The notes under the pieces: generated by a model
Told to the model about the DNA's origin: nothing
The model's input: the letters and a program-made list of their open reading frames with translations, nothing else
Database searches by the model: none
Assembly: GCA_017938405.1 (NCBI GenBank)
Contig: JAGBBP010000047.1
Span: 45,371 to 109,370, forward strand
Source: Lachnospiraceae bacterium
GTDB lineage: Bacteria; Bacillota; Clostridia; Lachnospirales; Lachnospiraceae
Length of the DNA stretch: 64,000 nucleotides
Direction of reading: 5' to 3'
Made by a program: the position numbers and the translations under genes
Shown: one piece after another, positions 50,245 to 58,647 of the stretch
Numbering within the stretch: position 1 is the stretch's first letter
How the letters are laid out: the number at the start of each line of letters is the position of its first letter

Positions 50245-50868
50245 ATGGCGAAGAAAGGTGACCGTTACTATTTTGATAATTTTATTGCGTGTGTGGAATG
50301 TTCCCAGCGTGCGGCAACATTGCTCGGTGAAACTTTGAAAAATTATTCCAAAGAGGATATGGCAAAGAAACGGGAACAGATTCATGAGATTGAGCATGAA
50401 GCCGATGTGAAGAAGCATGAGCTCATGCATATGTTAAATAAAGCGTTTATTACCCCGATTGAACGGGAGGATATTGTTTCTCTGGCACAGAATCTGGATG
50501 ATATTACGGATACCATTGAGGATGTATTTTTAAGAATCTACATTTGCGATGTTGACACAATCAAAGAGAATGCAATTGCCATGACGGATCTTGTGGTTTC
50601 CGCATGCGAGGCATTAAAGATTGCCATGGAAGAGTTTCCGGAATTCCGCAAATCTACAAAGTTAAAGGAATACTTAATCCGGATTAACGATTTGGAGGAA
50701 GAAGGCGACAATCTGTATATCGAGGGAATGCGTGCGTTACATACCGGTGACTGCAGTCCGCTTGAGGTAATTGCTTGGCGTGATATTTACTCCTATTTGG
50801 AGCGTTGTATGGATGCCTGTGAGCATGCGGCAGATGTGGTAGAATCGGTAATTATGAAAAACTCGTAG
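50245..50868 (+). CDS. DUF47 (PhoU-like) partner of the phosphate transporter
   Basis: A 207-residue all-helical protein of the PhoU-like DUF47 family: DNFIACVECSQRAATLL at the start, HEIEHEADVKKHELM near residue 50 (metal-binding acidic and histidine residues), TPIEREDIVSLAQNLDDITDTIEDV near 72. It probably regulates PiT activity or its coupling to phosphate signalling. It lies 56 bp after pit behind AAAGGAG. Confidence 0.92.
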   Translation: MAKKGDRYYFDNFIACVECSQRAATLLGETLKNYSKEDMAKKREQIHEIEHEADVKKHELMHMLNKAFITPIEREDIVSLAQNLDDITDTIEDVFLRIYICDVDTIKENAIAMTDLVVSACEALKIAMEEFPEFRKSTKLKEYLIRINDLEEEGDNLYIEGMRALHTGDCSPLEVIAWRDIYSYLERCMDACEHAADVVESVIMKNS

Positions 50869-50925
50869 GAACGTTTTTCGGATAATCGGTGTGAAGAATG
50901 AAACGGAAGCGGAGGTAGAAAGTAG

Positions 50926-51825
50926 TTGGAAGTGTTTTTTAAGGGACTGTGGATCGGCGGAACCATGACGGTACCCGGCGTATCCGGCGGAACCATGGCG
51001 ATCCTTTTGGGAATTTATGACCGGCTCATCGGGGCGGTCAGCGGGCTGGTGCCGATGAAAGGTACCAAAAGCGGACCGGATGCGGCAGGTGATACAGAAG
51101 CAGGCGGAGCAAAGGGAAAGGTATGTTGGAAGGAATATCGAAAGACGGCACTGCATAGTCTTCTGTTCCTGACAGTATTTTTGCTTGGCGCGGGCCTTGG
51201 GATGCTTTTGTTTGCAAAGGTAATATCCGGATTGTTGGAACAGCCGGTAGCCGGAGGTTACGTGCGCTTTTTCTTTCTTGGTGCGGTGGCCGGAGGGATT
51301 CCTCTCATTTTATCCTCCGCTCGGGTAAAGAAGTTTTCGGCGTGGTTACTTGTGCTTCCGGTCATCGGCGCAGGGCTGGTATACGGACTGACCTTTTTGC
51401 CGGAGGAAATGTTCTCTTTAGAGGAGGCAGGAGGCGCAGGCGCTTTTTTATTAAAGCTTGTGGGTGGAATTATCCTGGCGATTGCCTTGGTACTGCCGGG
51501 GGTAAGTGCATCCCAGATGCTCTATACGTTAGGCATTTATGAGGAACTCCTTACCTGTATCAGTGAGTTTCGGATTGTACCGTTAATCCCTCTCGGAATC
51601 GGTACGGTACTGGGGATTTTACTGATTACAAAGACACTGGATACCTTGATGAGTAAATATCCGAAGCAGACATTCCTAGTTATATTCGGATTTATATTAG
51701 GCTCTCTGCCGGAACTGTTTCCGCGGAATGTGGAAGGAAATTATTTGCTTTGCGGAGTATGTGTGGCAGTGGGATTTTTGCTGGCGTACATCATCGGGAA
51801 AAAGGAACGAGGGAAGACAGAATAA
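50926..51825 (+). CDS. DUF368 membrane protein (PopT-like undecaprenyl-phosphate transporter)
   Basis: A 299-residue membrane protein with about eight hydrophobic segments. TVPGVSGGTMAILLGIYD near residue 14 and the matching VLPGVSASQMLYTLGIYEEL near 190 are the inverted-repeat signatures of DUF368. Members (PopT) recycle the lipid carrier undecaprenyl phosphate across the membrane. The start is TTG 50926 behind GGAGG at 10 bp; it could share a transcript with the phosphate genes. Confidence 0.82.
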   Translation: MEVFFKGLWIGGTMTVPGVSGGTMAILLGIYDRLIGAVSGLVPMKGTKSGPDAAGDTEAGGAKGKVCWKEYRKTALHSLLFLTVFLLGAGLGMLLFAKVISGLLEQPVAGGYVRFFFLGAVAGGIPLILSSARVKKFSAWLLVLPVIGAGLVYGLTFLPEEMFSLEEAGGAGAFLLKLVGGIILAIALVLPGVSASQMLYTLGIYEELLTCISEFRIVPLIPLGIGTVLGILLITKTLDTLMSKYPKQTFLVIFGFILGSLPELFPRNVEGNYLLCGVCVAVGFLLAYIIGKKERGKTE

Positions 51826-51828
51826 ATA

Positions 51829-51866
51829 AAAAGCGGAGCTACACGTTAAGTGTAACTCCGCTTTTA
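51829..51866. terminator. Bidirectional terminator
   Basis: A 10-bp stem AAAAGCGGAG (51829-51838) with 51856-51865, extended by TACAC/GTGTA, between converging DUF368 and oadG-like genes. Confidence 0.85.
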
Positions 51867-51905
51867 TAATTATAATAAAAGAATTAAGAAGCAAAGCTAA
51901 ATCGA

Positions 51906-52046
51906 TTATTCCGCATCCTTCTTCTTGCCGGTCTTAGAAAGCAGGAACACGACAATCATAACGATGATGATGGTTGCGAAAATACCGAGCATACCTTTTC
52001 CCATGATTTCAAGGGTGTCCATTACATTATCCCAATTGATATTCAT
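51906..52046 (-). CDS. OadG-like small subunit of a sodium-pumping decarboxylase
   Basis: A 46-residue single-span membrane protein: a short N-terminus (MNINWDNVMDTLEIMGKG), one hydrophobic segment (GIFATIIIVMIVVFLL) and a basic tail (SKTGKKKDAE). Size, topology and position 12 bp after oadB fit the gamma subunit of oxaloacetate/methylmalonyl-CoA decarboxylases. AGGAGG lies 5 bp before the start on the minus strand. Confidence 0.72.
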   Translation of the reverse strand: MNINWDNVMDTLEIMGKGMLGIFATIIIVMIVVFLLSKTGKKKDAE

Positions 52047-52058
52047 CACAGCACCTCC

Positions 52059-53192
52059 TTATAACATACCAAGAACTAACTTGATAACAAGACCGCCCGC
52101 AACTGCGGAAGCAATCTGACCTGCTACGTTTGCACCTGCCGCATGCATCAGGATGATGTTACCCGGTTCTTCCTTCTGTGCCATCTTCTGAACCACACGG
52201 GAAGCCATCGGGAATGCGGAAATACCTGCGGCACCAACCATCGGGTTAATCTTTTTCTTGCGGAACAGGTTCATGAACTTTGCAAGCATAACACCGCCGA
52301 TGGTATCAAAAATGAATGCAACGAGACCGATGACCATGATCAGTAAGGTATCTACCTTTACGAAATCCTCTGCGCGCATGCTGAAGGAAATGGTAAGACC
52401 GAGAAGCAGGGTGATTAAGTTTGCAAGGTTGTTCTGAGCGGTATCGGACATGGTGCCGAGAACACCGCACTCACGCAGTAAGTTGCCGAACATCAGGAAA
52501 CCTACCAGGGAAACCGACTGCGGGGAAATAAAGCCGACTACGAAGGTAACGATAATCGGGAACAAGATACGGGTTACCTTGGAAACGTTCTTCGGGTTGT
52601 ATTCCATATGGATACGGCGTTCCTTCTTGGTTGTAGTCATTTTAATAACCGCCGGCTGAATAATCGGAACCAGTGCCATGTAGGAATATGCCGCAACGGC
52701 GATTGCACCGACATACTTAGACTTTAATACCTGAGATACCAAAATCGCCGTCGGACCGTCCGCTGCACCGATGATACCGATGGAAGCAGCGTCCTTTAAG
52801 TCGAAGCCGAAAATTGCCGCAAGAGTGATGGCAAAGAAAATACCGAACTGTGCCGCACCGCCGAATAAGAACATGGACGGGTTGGAAAGAAGCGGTCCGA
52901 AGTCAATCATTGCACCGATACCGATGAATAAAAGAATCGGCATTGCTTCGGAAGCGTGAATACCTACTTCAAACAACCATTCAATAATACCGGCAGCTTC
53001 CACGCCTTCAATGGTCTGGTCAAGCACAGACGTAAACGGGAAGTTAACCAAAATCGCACCGAAGCCCATCGGAACCAAGAGGGACGGCTCGTATTCCTTT
53101 TTGATACCCAGCCAGATGAGCAGGGCACCGATTACGTACATGACACACTGCTGCCAGGTGACATTCAGAATGCCTTCGATTAAGAAATCCAT
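52059..53192 (-). CDS. oadB: Sodium ion-translocating decarboxylase beta subunit
   Basis: A 377-residue membrane protein with about ten hydrophobic segments. It is the sodium channel of biotin-dependent decarboxylases (OadB/MmdB/GcdB): IGIIGAADGPTAILVSQVL near residue 138 carries the conserved aspartate, and GAAGISAFPMASRVVQKM and HAAGANVAGQIASAVAGG are C-terminal signatures. The carboxyltransferase and biotin carrier subunits are not in the window. The gene sits behind a Mn2+-type riboswitch, an unexpected association. Confidence 0.92.
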   Translation of the reverse strand: MDFLIEGILNVTWQQCVMYVIGALLIWLGIKKEYEPSLLVPMGFGAILVNFPFTSVLDQTIEGVEAAGIIEWLFEVGIHASEAMPILLFIGIGAMIDFGPLLSNPSMFLFGGAAQFGIFFAITLAAIFGFDLKDAASIGIIGAADGPTAILVSQVLKSKYVGAIAVAAYSYMALVPIIQPAVIKMTTTKKERRIHMEYNPKNVSKVTRILFPIIVTFVVGFISPQSVSLVGFLMFGNLLRECGVLGTMSDTAQNNLANLITLLLGLTISFSMRAEDFVKVDTLLIMVIGLVAFIFDTIGGVMLAKFMNLFRKKKINPMVGAAGISAFPMASRVVQKMAQKEEPGNIILMHAAGANVAGQIASAVAGGLVIKLVLGML

Positions 53193-53227
53193 AGTTTCTC
53201 TCCTTTAAGTAAATAGTAGAGTAGCGC

Positions 53228-53276
53228 AAAAAAATAGACTCTTATTACAACGAATTTAATGTTGTAACAAAAGTCT
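53228..53276 (-). terminator. Riboswitch-controlled terminator before oadB
   Basis: On the minus strand, AGACT and TTACAAC pair with GTTGTAA and AGTCT (53276-53236), followed by seven T. The 5' arm overlaps the riboswitch closing stem (53273-53268), so the two structures exclude each other. Confidence 0.82.
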
Positions 53277-53358
53277 TGCCATTTCAATTCCGAGCGGATT
53301 GTAAACAATCGTTCTGACGCAACGGAATGCACAAAAGTGCCGGCTACTCCCTTTTGAG
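53268..53358 (-). promoter_or_regulatory. yybP-ykoY (Mn2+) riboswitch
   Basis: Read on the minus strand it has, in order, the closing-stem strand CAAAAG, GGAGTAG, a small GCAC/GTGC hairpin, the stem ATTCCG/CGGAAT enclosing the conserved CGTCA loop and a GATTGT/ACAATC hairpin, then GGCAAGAC and the returning CTTTTG. This matches the Mn2+ riboswitch layout in sequence and structure. Metal binding should hold the closing stem and prevent termination, turning oadB on. Confidence 0.88.
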
Positions 53359-53360
53359 TA

Positions 53361-53420
53361 CCTTAACATTTTAATTATATAATAGAATCGGAAAAAAAGC
53401 TAGTACTTTTTATGTTAAGG
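53361..53420 (-). promoter_or_regulatory. oadB promoter flanked by a 9-bp inverted repeat
   Basis: TATAAT on the minus strand (53379-53374) with a weak -35 (TAGCTT, 53402-53397). CCTTAACAT (53361-53369) and its exact complement (53412-53420) flank it. They may form an operator for the neighbouring XRE protein or a terminator stem for its gene. Confidence 0.5.
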
Positions 53421-53449
53421 GGGTGTAAAGAAAATCAAGGGATATGAAT

Positions 53450-53812
53450 TTACTGCAGGAAATCAGCAACAATTCGCCCGAGTATTTTATGCTGTTCTGT
53501 GGTGATTGAGGATGCACCGATGGAATTCTTGGCACGGAATAATTCGGTAAGTTCGTTGACGATTTCCGCTTGTTCTTCGGTTAATCCGAAGATGGATACG
53601 GTTCCTTTGGCCTCGTTACTGAATAAAGTGTCCAAGGATACATTCAAAATCTGTGAAAGTTGCATGGCAACCTCAAGAGAAGGCTTGGTAGCACCGCTTT
53701 CGTATTTGCTGATGGCAGGTCCACTGATACCACACTTTTCTCCTAAATATTCCTGAGACATATGCAGGGATTTTCTGATACGTTTCAAATTTTCTCCGAA
53801 ATCTTTATACAT
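53450..53812 (-). CDS. XRE family transcriptional regulator
   Basis: A 120-residue regulator: helix-turn-helix at residues 6-62 (FGENLKRIRKSLHMSQEYLGEKCGISGPAISKYESGATKP, in pieces) and a helical C-terminal half. It lies immediately upstream of the riboswitch-controlled oadB in the same direction and may regulate it. I start at ATG 53812 (AAAGGA about 10 bp upstream); a TTG two codons earlier is possible. Confidence 0.85.
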   Translation of the reverse strand: MYKDFGENLKRIRKSLHMSQEYLGEKCGISGPAISKYESGATKPSLEVAMQLSQILNVSLDTLFSNEAKGTVSIFGLTEEQAEIVNELTELFRAKNSIGASSITTEQHKILGRIVADFLQ

Positions 53813-53820
53813 AGTCAAAT

Positions 53821-54143
53821 TTTCCTTTCAAAATTTTAGTTATACTTAGATTTTACTGGAATGGGCTTAAATATAAGTTATATGAAAATTATATTGTTTG
53901 AGTTCGAGTTATGTTTGCACGGTTGATTTTAGTTAGATGGTAAAAGGTGTATGTGGTTGGGATGATAGAAAATTGAGATAAATGGGAGTTGTGATATTTA
54001 CTATAAATAAATTTTATTGGCAAAAACTTGCCTCGGAGTTAAATGTGGTGTATAATATTTAAAAAGGAGTTATATTGGCAGAATAAAATATTACTACATG
54101 TAAAGGGATAGGGAACTATACCGGATAGATAAGGGGACAAAAG
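53821..54143 (+). promoter_or_regulatory. Intergenic region with the lipid-cluster promoter
   Basis: TTGCCT (54028-54033), 17 bp, TATAAT (54051-54056) give a good promoter for the megaprotein gene; an AAGGGGAC site precedes its ATG. The first 200 bp are AT-rich with nothing else recognised. Confidence 0.65.
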
Positions 54144-56741
54144 ATGAAGAGTACATATCAGGACTATAAAACAAGGTTAGAATATTCGTTTTCTAAGTAT
54201 TCACAAAAGGGTGCGGTGACTTGTTTGAATAAGAGTGGGATAGAAAGAACACTCACCTATTATGAATTGTTAGGTATTATGCAGGAACTTGAAAAGAAAT
54301 TAGGGGAAGCAGAACTTGTTCGCGCAGACCGTGTCGCGGTGATTTCAAAGCATACACCGGAGGCAGTGGTGCTTAATCTGGCGTTGGCATATTTGGGATA
54401 TACGGCAGTGTTACTGGACGCGGGGCTTCCGAAGGAAGAGATAGACCGTCTGGTGACTTATGCGGATGTGGCAGCGGTGTTTACTACGGAAGAAGTATAT
54501 CATAGCTTGGGTGAAGGAATGAGAAGTGACATTCCGGGCTTTTGTATGCAGAACGGTTTTGTATATGAGTTATTTGAGGATTCGGTCAGAACTTGCACTA
54601 AGGAAGTGGCAGAATCGCGTTGTACCGAGACTATTGCAATTATCTTTTCTTCCGGAACTACAGCACAAATGAAGGGTGTTATGGTAACCTATCACTCTAT
54701 TTTGTATGCTCATAAGTATATGTTGCAGTATACGAATTTAAACAGTGAAGCTACATTTTTGGATGTGTTACCGTCCAATCATATTGCGGGCTATTCTTCT
54801 GCAATGTCTTGTTTTCTGACAGGTACGGAACTTGGGTTTATTTCGGACATGAGTGCGGAAAATCTGTTATCCGGCTTTTTGAACTATAAGCCGACCAATT
54901 TCATTATGATTCCCAAAGTATATGAGGTAATGAAAAACAAAATAGAGGATGCCATTGAGAAAAAGCCGACACCGGTGAAGTGGTATGCAAAGACTGCAAT
55001 GAAGCTTTGCGGAAGCGTACGGGAAAAGACAGGAGTAAAGCTTCGTTTCCTGACAAAGCCGATTTGGAAAGCAGCCCTTGGAAGTAACATGAAAATATGC
55101 GGTTGCGGGACCTTGCCTTGTTCCGAGGAATTGATGCGGTTCTATCTGAATCTGGGAATTGATTTTGTGAATGTATACGGAGCCACGGAGACCGGGTTTC
55201 CGATTACTGCAGCAAACTGTAATGACAAATACCCGATTTACGGAACCGGTAATGTAGGGCAGTTTGAGGAAGTGGAAATTGAAATCCATGAGCCGGACAG
55301 TGAGGGCATCGGTGAAATACGGGTGAAGACACCGCTCATTATGAAGGGGTATTTTAAGGAGCCGGAGCTGACGAAACAGTCATTTGATGAGAAGGGATAT
55401 TTTAAAACCGGGGACTTGGGATATGTGGATGCAACCGGGAATCTGTATGTAACCGGAAGGATTAAGGAAAGTATATTGTTACACAGTGGTAAGAAGGTAT
55501 CTCCGATAGATGTGGATAAGTATTATCAGAACGCAGCGCCGGGGATGGTAATTGCAAGCTGTGGAATCGAAACCGCGGGAGGGTATGACGGAATCTATCT
55601 GTTTGTGGAGAAAGCAAATCATACGGAGAACGAGGTCATTCATGCGGTGGAATGTCTCAGAGAGGCTTCACGGAACACTGCAATGTATAAGGCGGAACAG
55701 GTGGTTGCGGTGGATAAGATACCGGTGACAACGGTGGGAAAGGTAAAACGGTATTTGTTAAAGGATATGATACAAATTGTTTCCGATGAAAAGGAAGGGG
55801 AAAACGCACCGGAAAAAGCATCGGACTTTGCGTTACTTGCGGATATTGTAAGAAAGCTTGCACAGGAGAATGTAGGAAGAAACGTTGACAGAACAGTTCC
55901 GCTTAAGGCACTGGGACTGGATTCTTTGGGATTCTTCCAGTTCTGCGTAGAGGCGGAAGGTGTGCTTGGTGTGACAATCAGCGAGCGCATCAGCTTGGAG
56001 CACTCAATCGATGATGTTCTGGAGCTGGTAGGAAGAGGAGAAGAAAAGAGCGGTGAAGTATCGGAGATTTCAAACTATCCGAAGAAGAAAGGAGAAAGGG
56101 AACATCGCTATCTAAAGAAATTTTACCGTAAATCAAAACGTTTGTGGAAGTTAACTGTAAAGGGCGTAGAAAATATTCCGACAGAGAGCAGACTACTGTT
56201 TTGTCCGAATCACGAAAGCTATTTTGATGCGCTGTGGGTAGCGGGAACATTACAGGAAAATGGATATGACACGGATTCCTTCTGTTGTTTGGCGGCAAAA
56301 CATCTGAAAGAAAAGAAGTTGATGAAAAAGGCATTTTATGCGCTCGGAGGCATTCCGGTGGACAGAAATGGGAATAGCGCACCGGCGATTAGACGTGCTG
56401 AAGAATGTTTGCGGGACGAACACTGCATGATGTTAATTCATCCGGAGGGAACCCGTACCAGAACCGGTAAACTGGGTGACTTTAAGCACGGTGCGGCAAA
56501 GCTTTCCATAGAAACTGGAGTAAAGATTATCCCGGTCTGCATAAACGGAGCTTACGAAATCTTCCCACCGAGTGTGAAGCTTCCGAAACTATTTAATGTT
56601 AGAAAGATGAGACGGTATTCATTGGAACTGTGCTTCGGTCCGGCAATTGACCCGACAGGGATGACGGAAGAGGAGATTACCCGGGAGATACGGGAGTATA
56701 TTGTGGAACAGAAAGGAAGATACGATGAACATAGGAATTGA
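54144..56741 (+). CDS. Acyl-activating enzyme - ACP - PlsC acyltransferase megaprotein
   Basis: An 865-residue three-part protein. Residues 1-540 are an AMP-forming acyl ligase (IFSSGTTAQMKGV phosphate loop, YGATETG, KTGDLGYVD, and the C-terminal lysine in TTVGKVKRYLL). Residues 560-640 are an acyl carrier domain with S594 in GLDSLGFFQF as phosphopantetheine site. Residues 670-865 are a PlsC acyltransferase with H690 in NHESYFD and H766 in HPEGTRTRTG. The order is the reverse of E. coli Aas and adds a carrier domain, so it can activate, carry and transfer an acyl chain on one polypeptide. The carrier would need the AcpS at 15.1 kb. Confidence 0.88.
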   Translation: MKSTYQDYKTRLEYSFSKYSQKGAVTCLNKSGIERTLTYYELLGIMQELEKKLGEAELVRADRVAVISKHTPEAVVLNLALAYLGYTAVLLDAGLPKEEIDRLVTYADVAAVFTTEEVYHSLGEGMRSDIPGFCMQNGFVYELFEDSVRTCTKEVAESRCTETIAIIFSSGTTAQMKGVMVTYHSILYAHKYMLQYTNLNSEATFLDVLPSNHIAGYSSAMSCFLTGTELGFISDMSAENLLSGFLNYKPTNFIMIPKVYEVMKNKIEDAIEKKPTPVKWYAKTAMKLCGSVREKTGVKLRFLTKPIWKAALGSNMKICGCGTLPCSEELMRFYLNLGIDFVNVYGATETGFPITAANCNDKYPIYGTGNVGQFEEVEIEIHEPDSEGIGEIRVKTPLIMKGYFKEPELTKQSFDEKGYFKTGDLGYVDATGNLYVTGRIKESILLHSGKKVSPIDVDKYYQNAAPGMVIASCGIETAGGYDGIYLFVEKANHTENEVIHAVECLREASRNTAMYKAEQVVAVDKIPVTTVGKVKRYLLKDMIQIVSDEKEGENAPEKASDFALLADIVRKLAQENVGRNVDRTVPLKALGLDSLGFFQFCVEAEGVLGVTISERISLEHSIDDVLELVGRGEEKSGEVSEISNYPKKKGEREHRYLKKFYRKSKRLWKLTVKGVENIPTESRLLFCPNHESYFDALWVAGTLQENGYDTDSFCCLAAKHLKEKKLMKKAFYALGGIPVDRNGNSAPAIRRAEECLRDEHCMMLIHPEGTRTRTGKLGDFKHGAAKLSIETGVKIIPVCINGAYEIFPPSVKLPKLFNVRKMRRYSLELCFGPAIDPTGMTEEEITREIREYIVEQKGRYDEHRN

Positions 56742-57312
56742 TACCGACGGCGTATTAACAGACTTATACGCCTATAATTACAGCATCGGAAAGAAAGAAT
56801 TAAATAGAGAACCGGACAATTCAGCAGGTTACGATGTCCGAGAAATGTATGGACTCAGTGAAAAGCAGGAATTTCGTATCGGTCTGAAATACTTTTTCAA
56901 GTATTGTAAAGAATGGCCGCCGCGAGAAGGTGCGGTTGAGGCGATAGAGCACCTAAATGCAGAGGGACATCAGTTATACGAGATAACAGCGCGAAAGTTT
57001 GTGACAAAGAAGAACTTGCTCGGAAAGTACAGTAAGCATTTGCTGTTTCGGTGGTACAAGCGACATGGAATGCGTTTTAAGGAAATCATCCTCTGCTCCG
57101 AGGAACATTCTCCGGAGGAAAAGCTTGCCGGATGTATCCGTTCGGGGGTGACGCTCATGATAGAGGACAAGCCGGAGGTGGTGGAGCTGCTTAATAAGAA
57201 CAATATCCGGGTGCTGATGTTTGATGCACCGTATAACCGGGAGGTAAAGGGTGAGAACGTGACGAGGGTGAAGAACTGGGAAGAGGTGGAGAAATACATT
57301 AAGGGAATGTGA
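56725..57312 (+). CDS. NT5C-type HAD phosphatase (5'(3')-deoxyribonucleotidase family)
   Basis: A 195-residue HAD protein with all catalytic residues: D6 and D8 in GIDTDGVLTD, T in ITARKFVT near 90, K in EEKLAG near 132 and E147-D148-K149 in IEDKPEVVELL. The family removes phosphate from nucleotides, but its setting in a lipid-acylation cluster suggests another phosphate ester. It overlaps the megaprotein gene by 17 bp and starts at ATG 56725 behind AAAGGAAG. Its 3' part is duplicated at 60833-61165. Confidence 0.85.
   Translation: MNIGIDTDGVLTDLYAYNYSIGKKELNREPDNSAGYDVREMYGLSEKQEFRIGLKYFFKYCKEWPPREGAVEAIEHLNAEGHQLYEITARKFVTKKNLLGKYSKHLLFRWYKRHGMRFKEIILCSEEHSPEEKLAGCIRSGVTLMIEDKPEVVELLNKNNIRVLMFDAPYNREVKGENVTRVKNWEEVEKYIKGM
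56961..57293 (+). repeat. Direct repeat, copy A (within the intact HAD gene)
   Basis: This 333-bp stretch is repeated without gaps at 60833-61165, with scattered substitutions, many of them in third codon positions. The two copies flank the two fusion genes. Confidence 0.9.
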
Positions 57313-57318
57313 TTCATT

Positions 57319-58608
57319 ATGAATAGTCAGTATGTAATAGGTTTGGAGATTGATAAGGTGATTGAACAAGATGACCATGAAAAGAAATCACAATATTCAA
57401 ACGAAGTAAATTTGATAAGGGGGTTGGAAGAGAAAGGCGTTCAGTTTCATGTAATAACTGAGAGAAAATGTGTTACAGATAGGAACCTACGAGGATATAT
57501 TGCGAGGCGGAACGTTACAAAATATCTTAAGCGGCTTGGGCTCAATTTTAAATCTATACAGTTTTGTGATGCGGAGCGGAGTCGGCAGGATAAATTATTG
57601 GCATGCAGGAAGCTAGGTGTAGATGCAATGATAGAGTGCAGATGGGATACGGCATTGTTTCTGGCACAAAATGGTATATATGTTTTTTTTCTTGCAAATT
57701 CTTGTCAGTTAAATGATACGAATACTTCCTATCCTAATCTATTTGTTGTCAAAGGTTTAGGTGATATTAAAACATTACTTCTAAGTCTGCCACAACCTAG
57801 AGAAAAAGAGTTTGTAAAGATAGATAAGGAACAGTTAAACAATCTTACAGTAGAAGAAAAAAGCGAGTATTTTAGGCTATATCAGCGGCATTTACAACAA
57901 CAGGATTTTGACAAAGATAGATTCATCAAGAGTGATAGGAGATTTCATATACTGTTCTTTTTGTTGAAATTTCCGATACGACTTTTATTTTGTGTGAAGT
58001 CATATGGAAGTGAGAATATACCATTTCAGAATGGCTTCATTATAGCATGTAATCATTGTGACAGTTTGGATCAATATTGGCTGGGGATGGCACTTGGAAA
58101 TAGACCGTTTGTCGGATACGCTGCGAAAGAAATTGCAAGGACTCTACGCGGAAGGTTGTTTTCTTATACTGGGCTCGGAATATTTATTGACAGAGACAAT
58201 TCGGAGGATAAGAAAACTGCTTCAGAAGTGATGGCTTCGTATGTAGCAAATAACAGGACTGCATTTATTTTTCCGGAAGGGACGCGAAAAAATAAAACGG
58301 AGGAAGGACGAGCGTTGTTTCAATTACGATTTAAACCAGGAACCGTTGTGTTGGCGCAAAAGATAGGGACAGGCATATTACCTGTTGCCGTGAATGTATT
58401 TGGACATACTGCGTTTGTGAGATTTGGACAAATAGTTTATGTAACCCCGAATGATTCTATCGATGAAAAAAATAGGGAGCTGGAGTTGGCGGTAGCATAT
58501 TTAAGTTATAAAAATATAAGTAAGTATCTGACGGATAAGGGTCGAGATGCAGAACTTGAAATAGTAAAAACAAAGTACAGAGCTTATGTTGATGAAATCA
58601 CATCGTAA
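57319..58608 (+). CDS. Degenerate NT5C-like HAD domain fused to PlsC acyltransferase
   Basis: A 429-residue fusion. Residues 5-155 align along their length with the neighbouring HAD phosphatase (ITERKCVTDRNLRGY against ITARKFVTKKNLLGK; KLGVDAMIECRWDTALFLAQNGI against RSGVTLMIEDKPEVVELLNKNNI). The nucleophile Asp is Glu (E10) and motif IV EDK is ECR, so phosphatase activity is unlikely. Residues 215-429 are PlsC with H246 in NHCDSLD and FPEGTRKNKTEEG. The base composition is visibly AT-richer than the preceding genes. It starts 6 bp after them. Confidence 0.82.
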   Translation: MNSQYVIGLEIDKVIEQDDHEKKSQYSNEVNLIRGLEEKGVQFHVITERKCVTDRNLRGYIARRNVTKYLKRLGLNFKSIQFCDAERSRQDKLLACRKLGVDAMIECRWDTALFLAQNGIYVFFLANSCQLNDTNTSYPNLFVVKGLGDIKTLLLSLPQPREKEFVKIDKEQLNNLTVEEKSEYFRLYQRHLQQQDFDKDRFIKSDRRFHILFFLLKFPIRLLFCVKSYGSENIPFQNGFIIACNHCDSLDQYWLGMALGNRPFVGYAAKEIARTLRGRLFSYTGLGIFIDRDNSEDKKTASEVMASYVANNRTAFIFPEGTRKNKTEEGRALFQLRFKPGTVVLAQKIGTGILPVAVNVFGHTAFVRFGQIVYVTPNDSIDEKNRELELAVAYLSYKNISKYLTDKGRDAELEIVKTKYRAYVDEITS

Positions 58609-58647
58609 TAGGAACAATGTGATTGCTACGAAAGAGAGGTGCTGATT

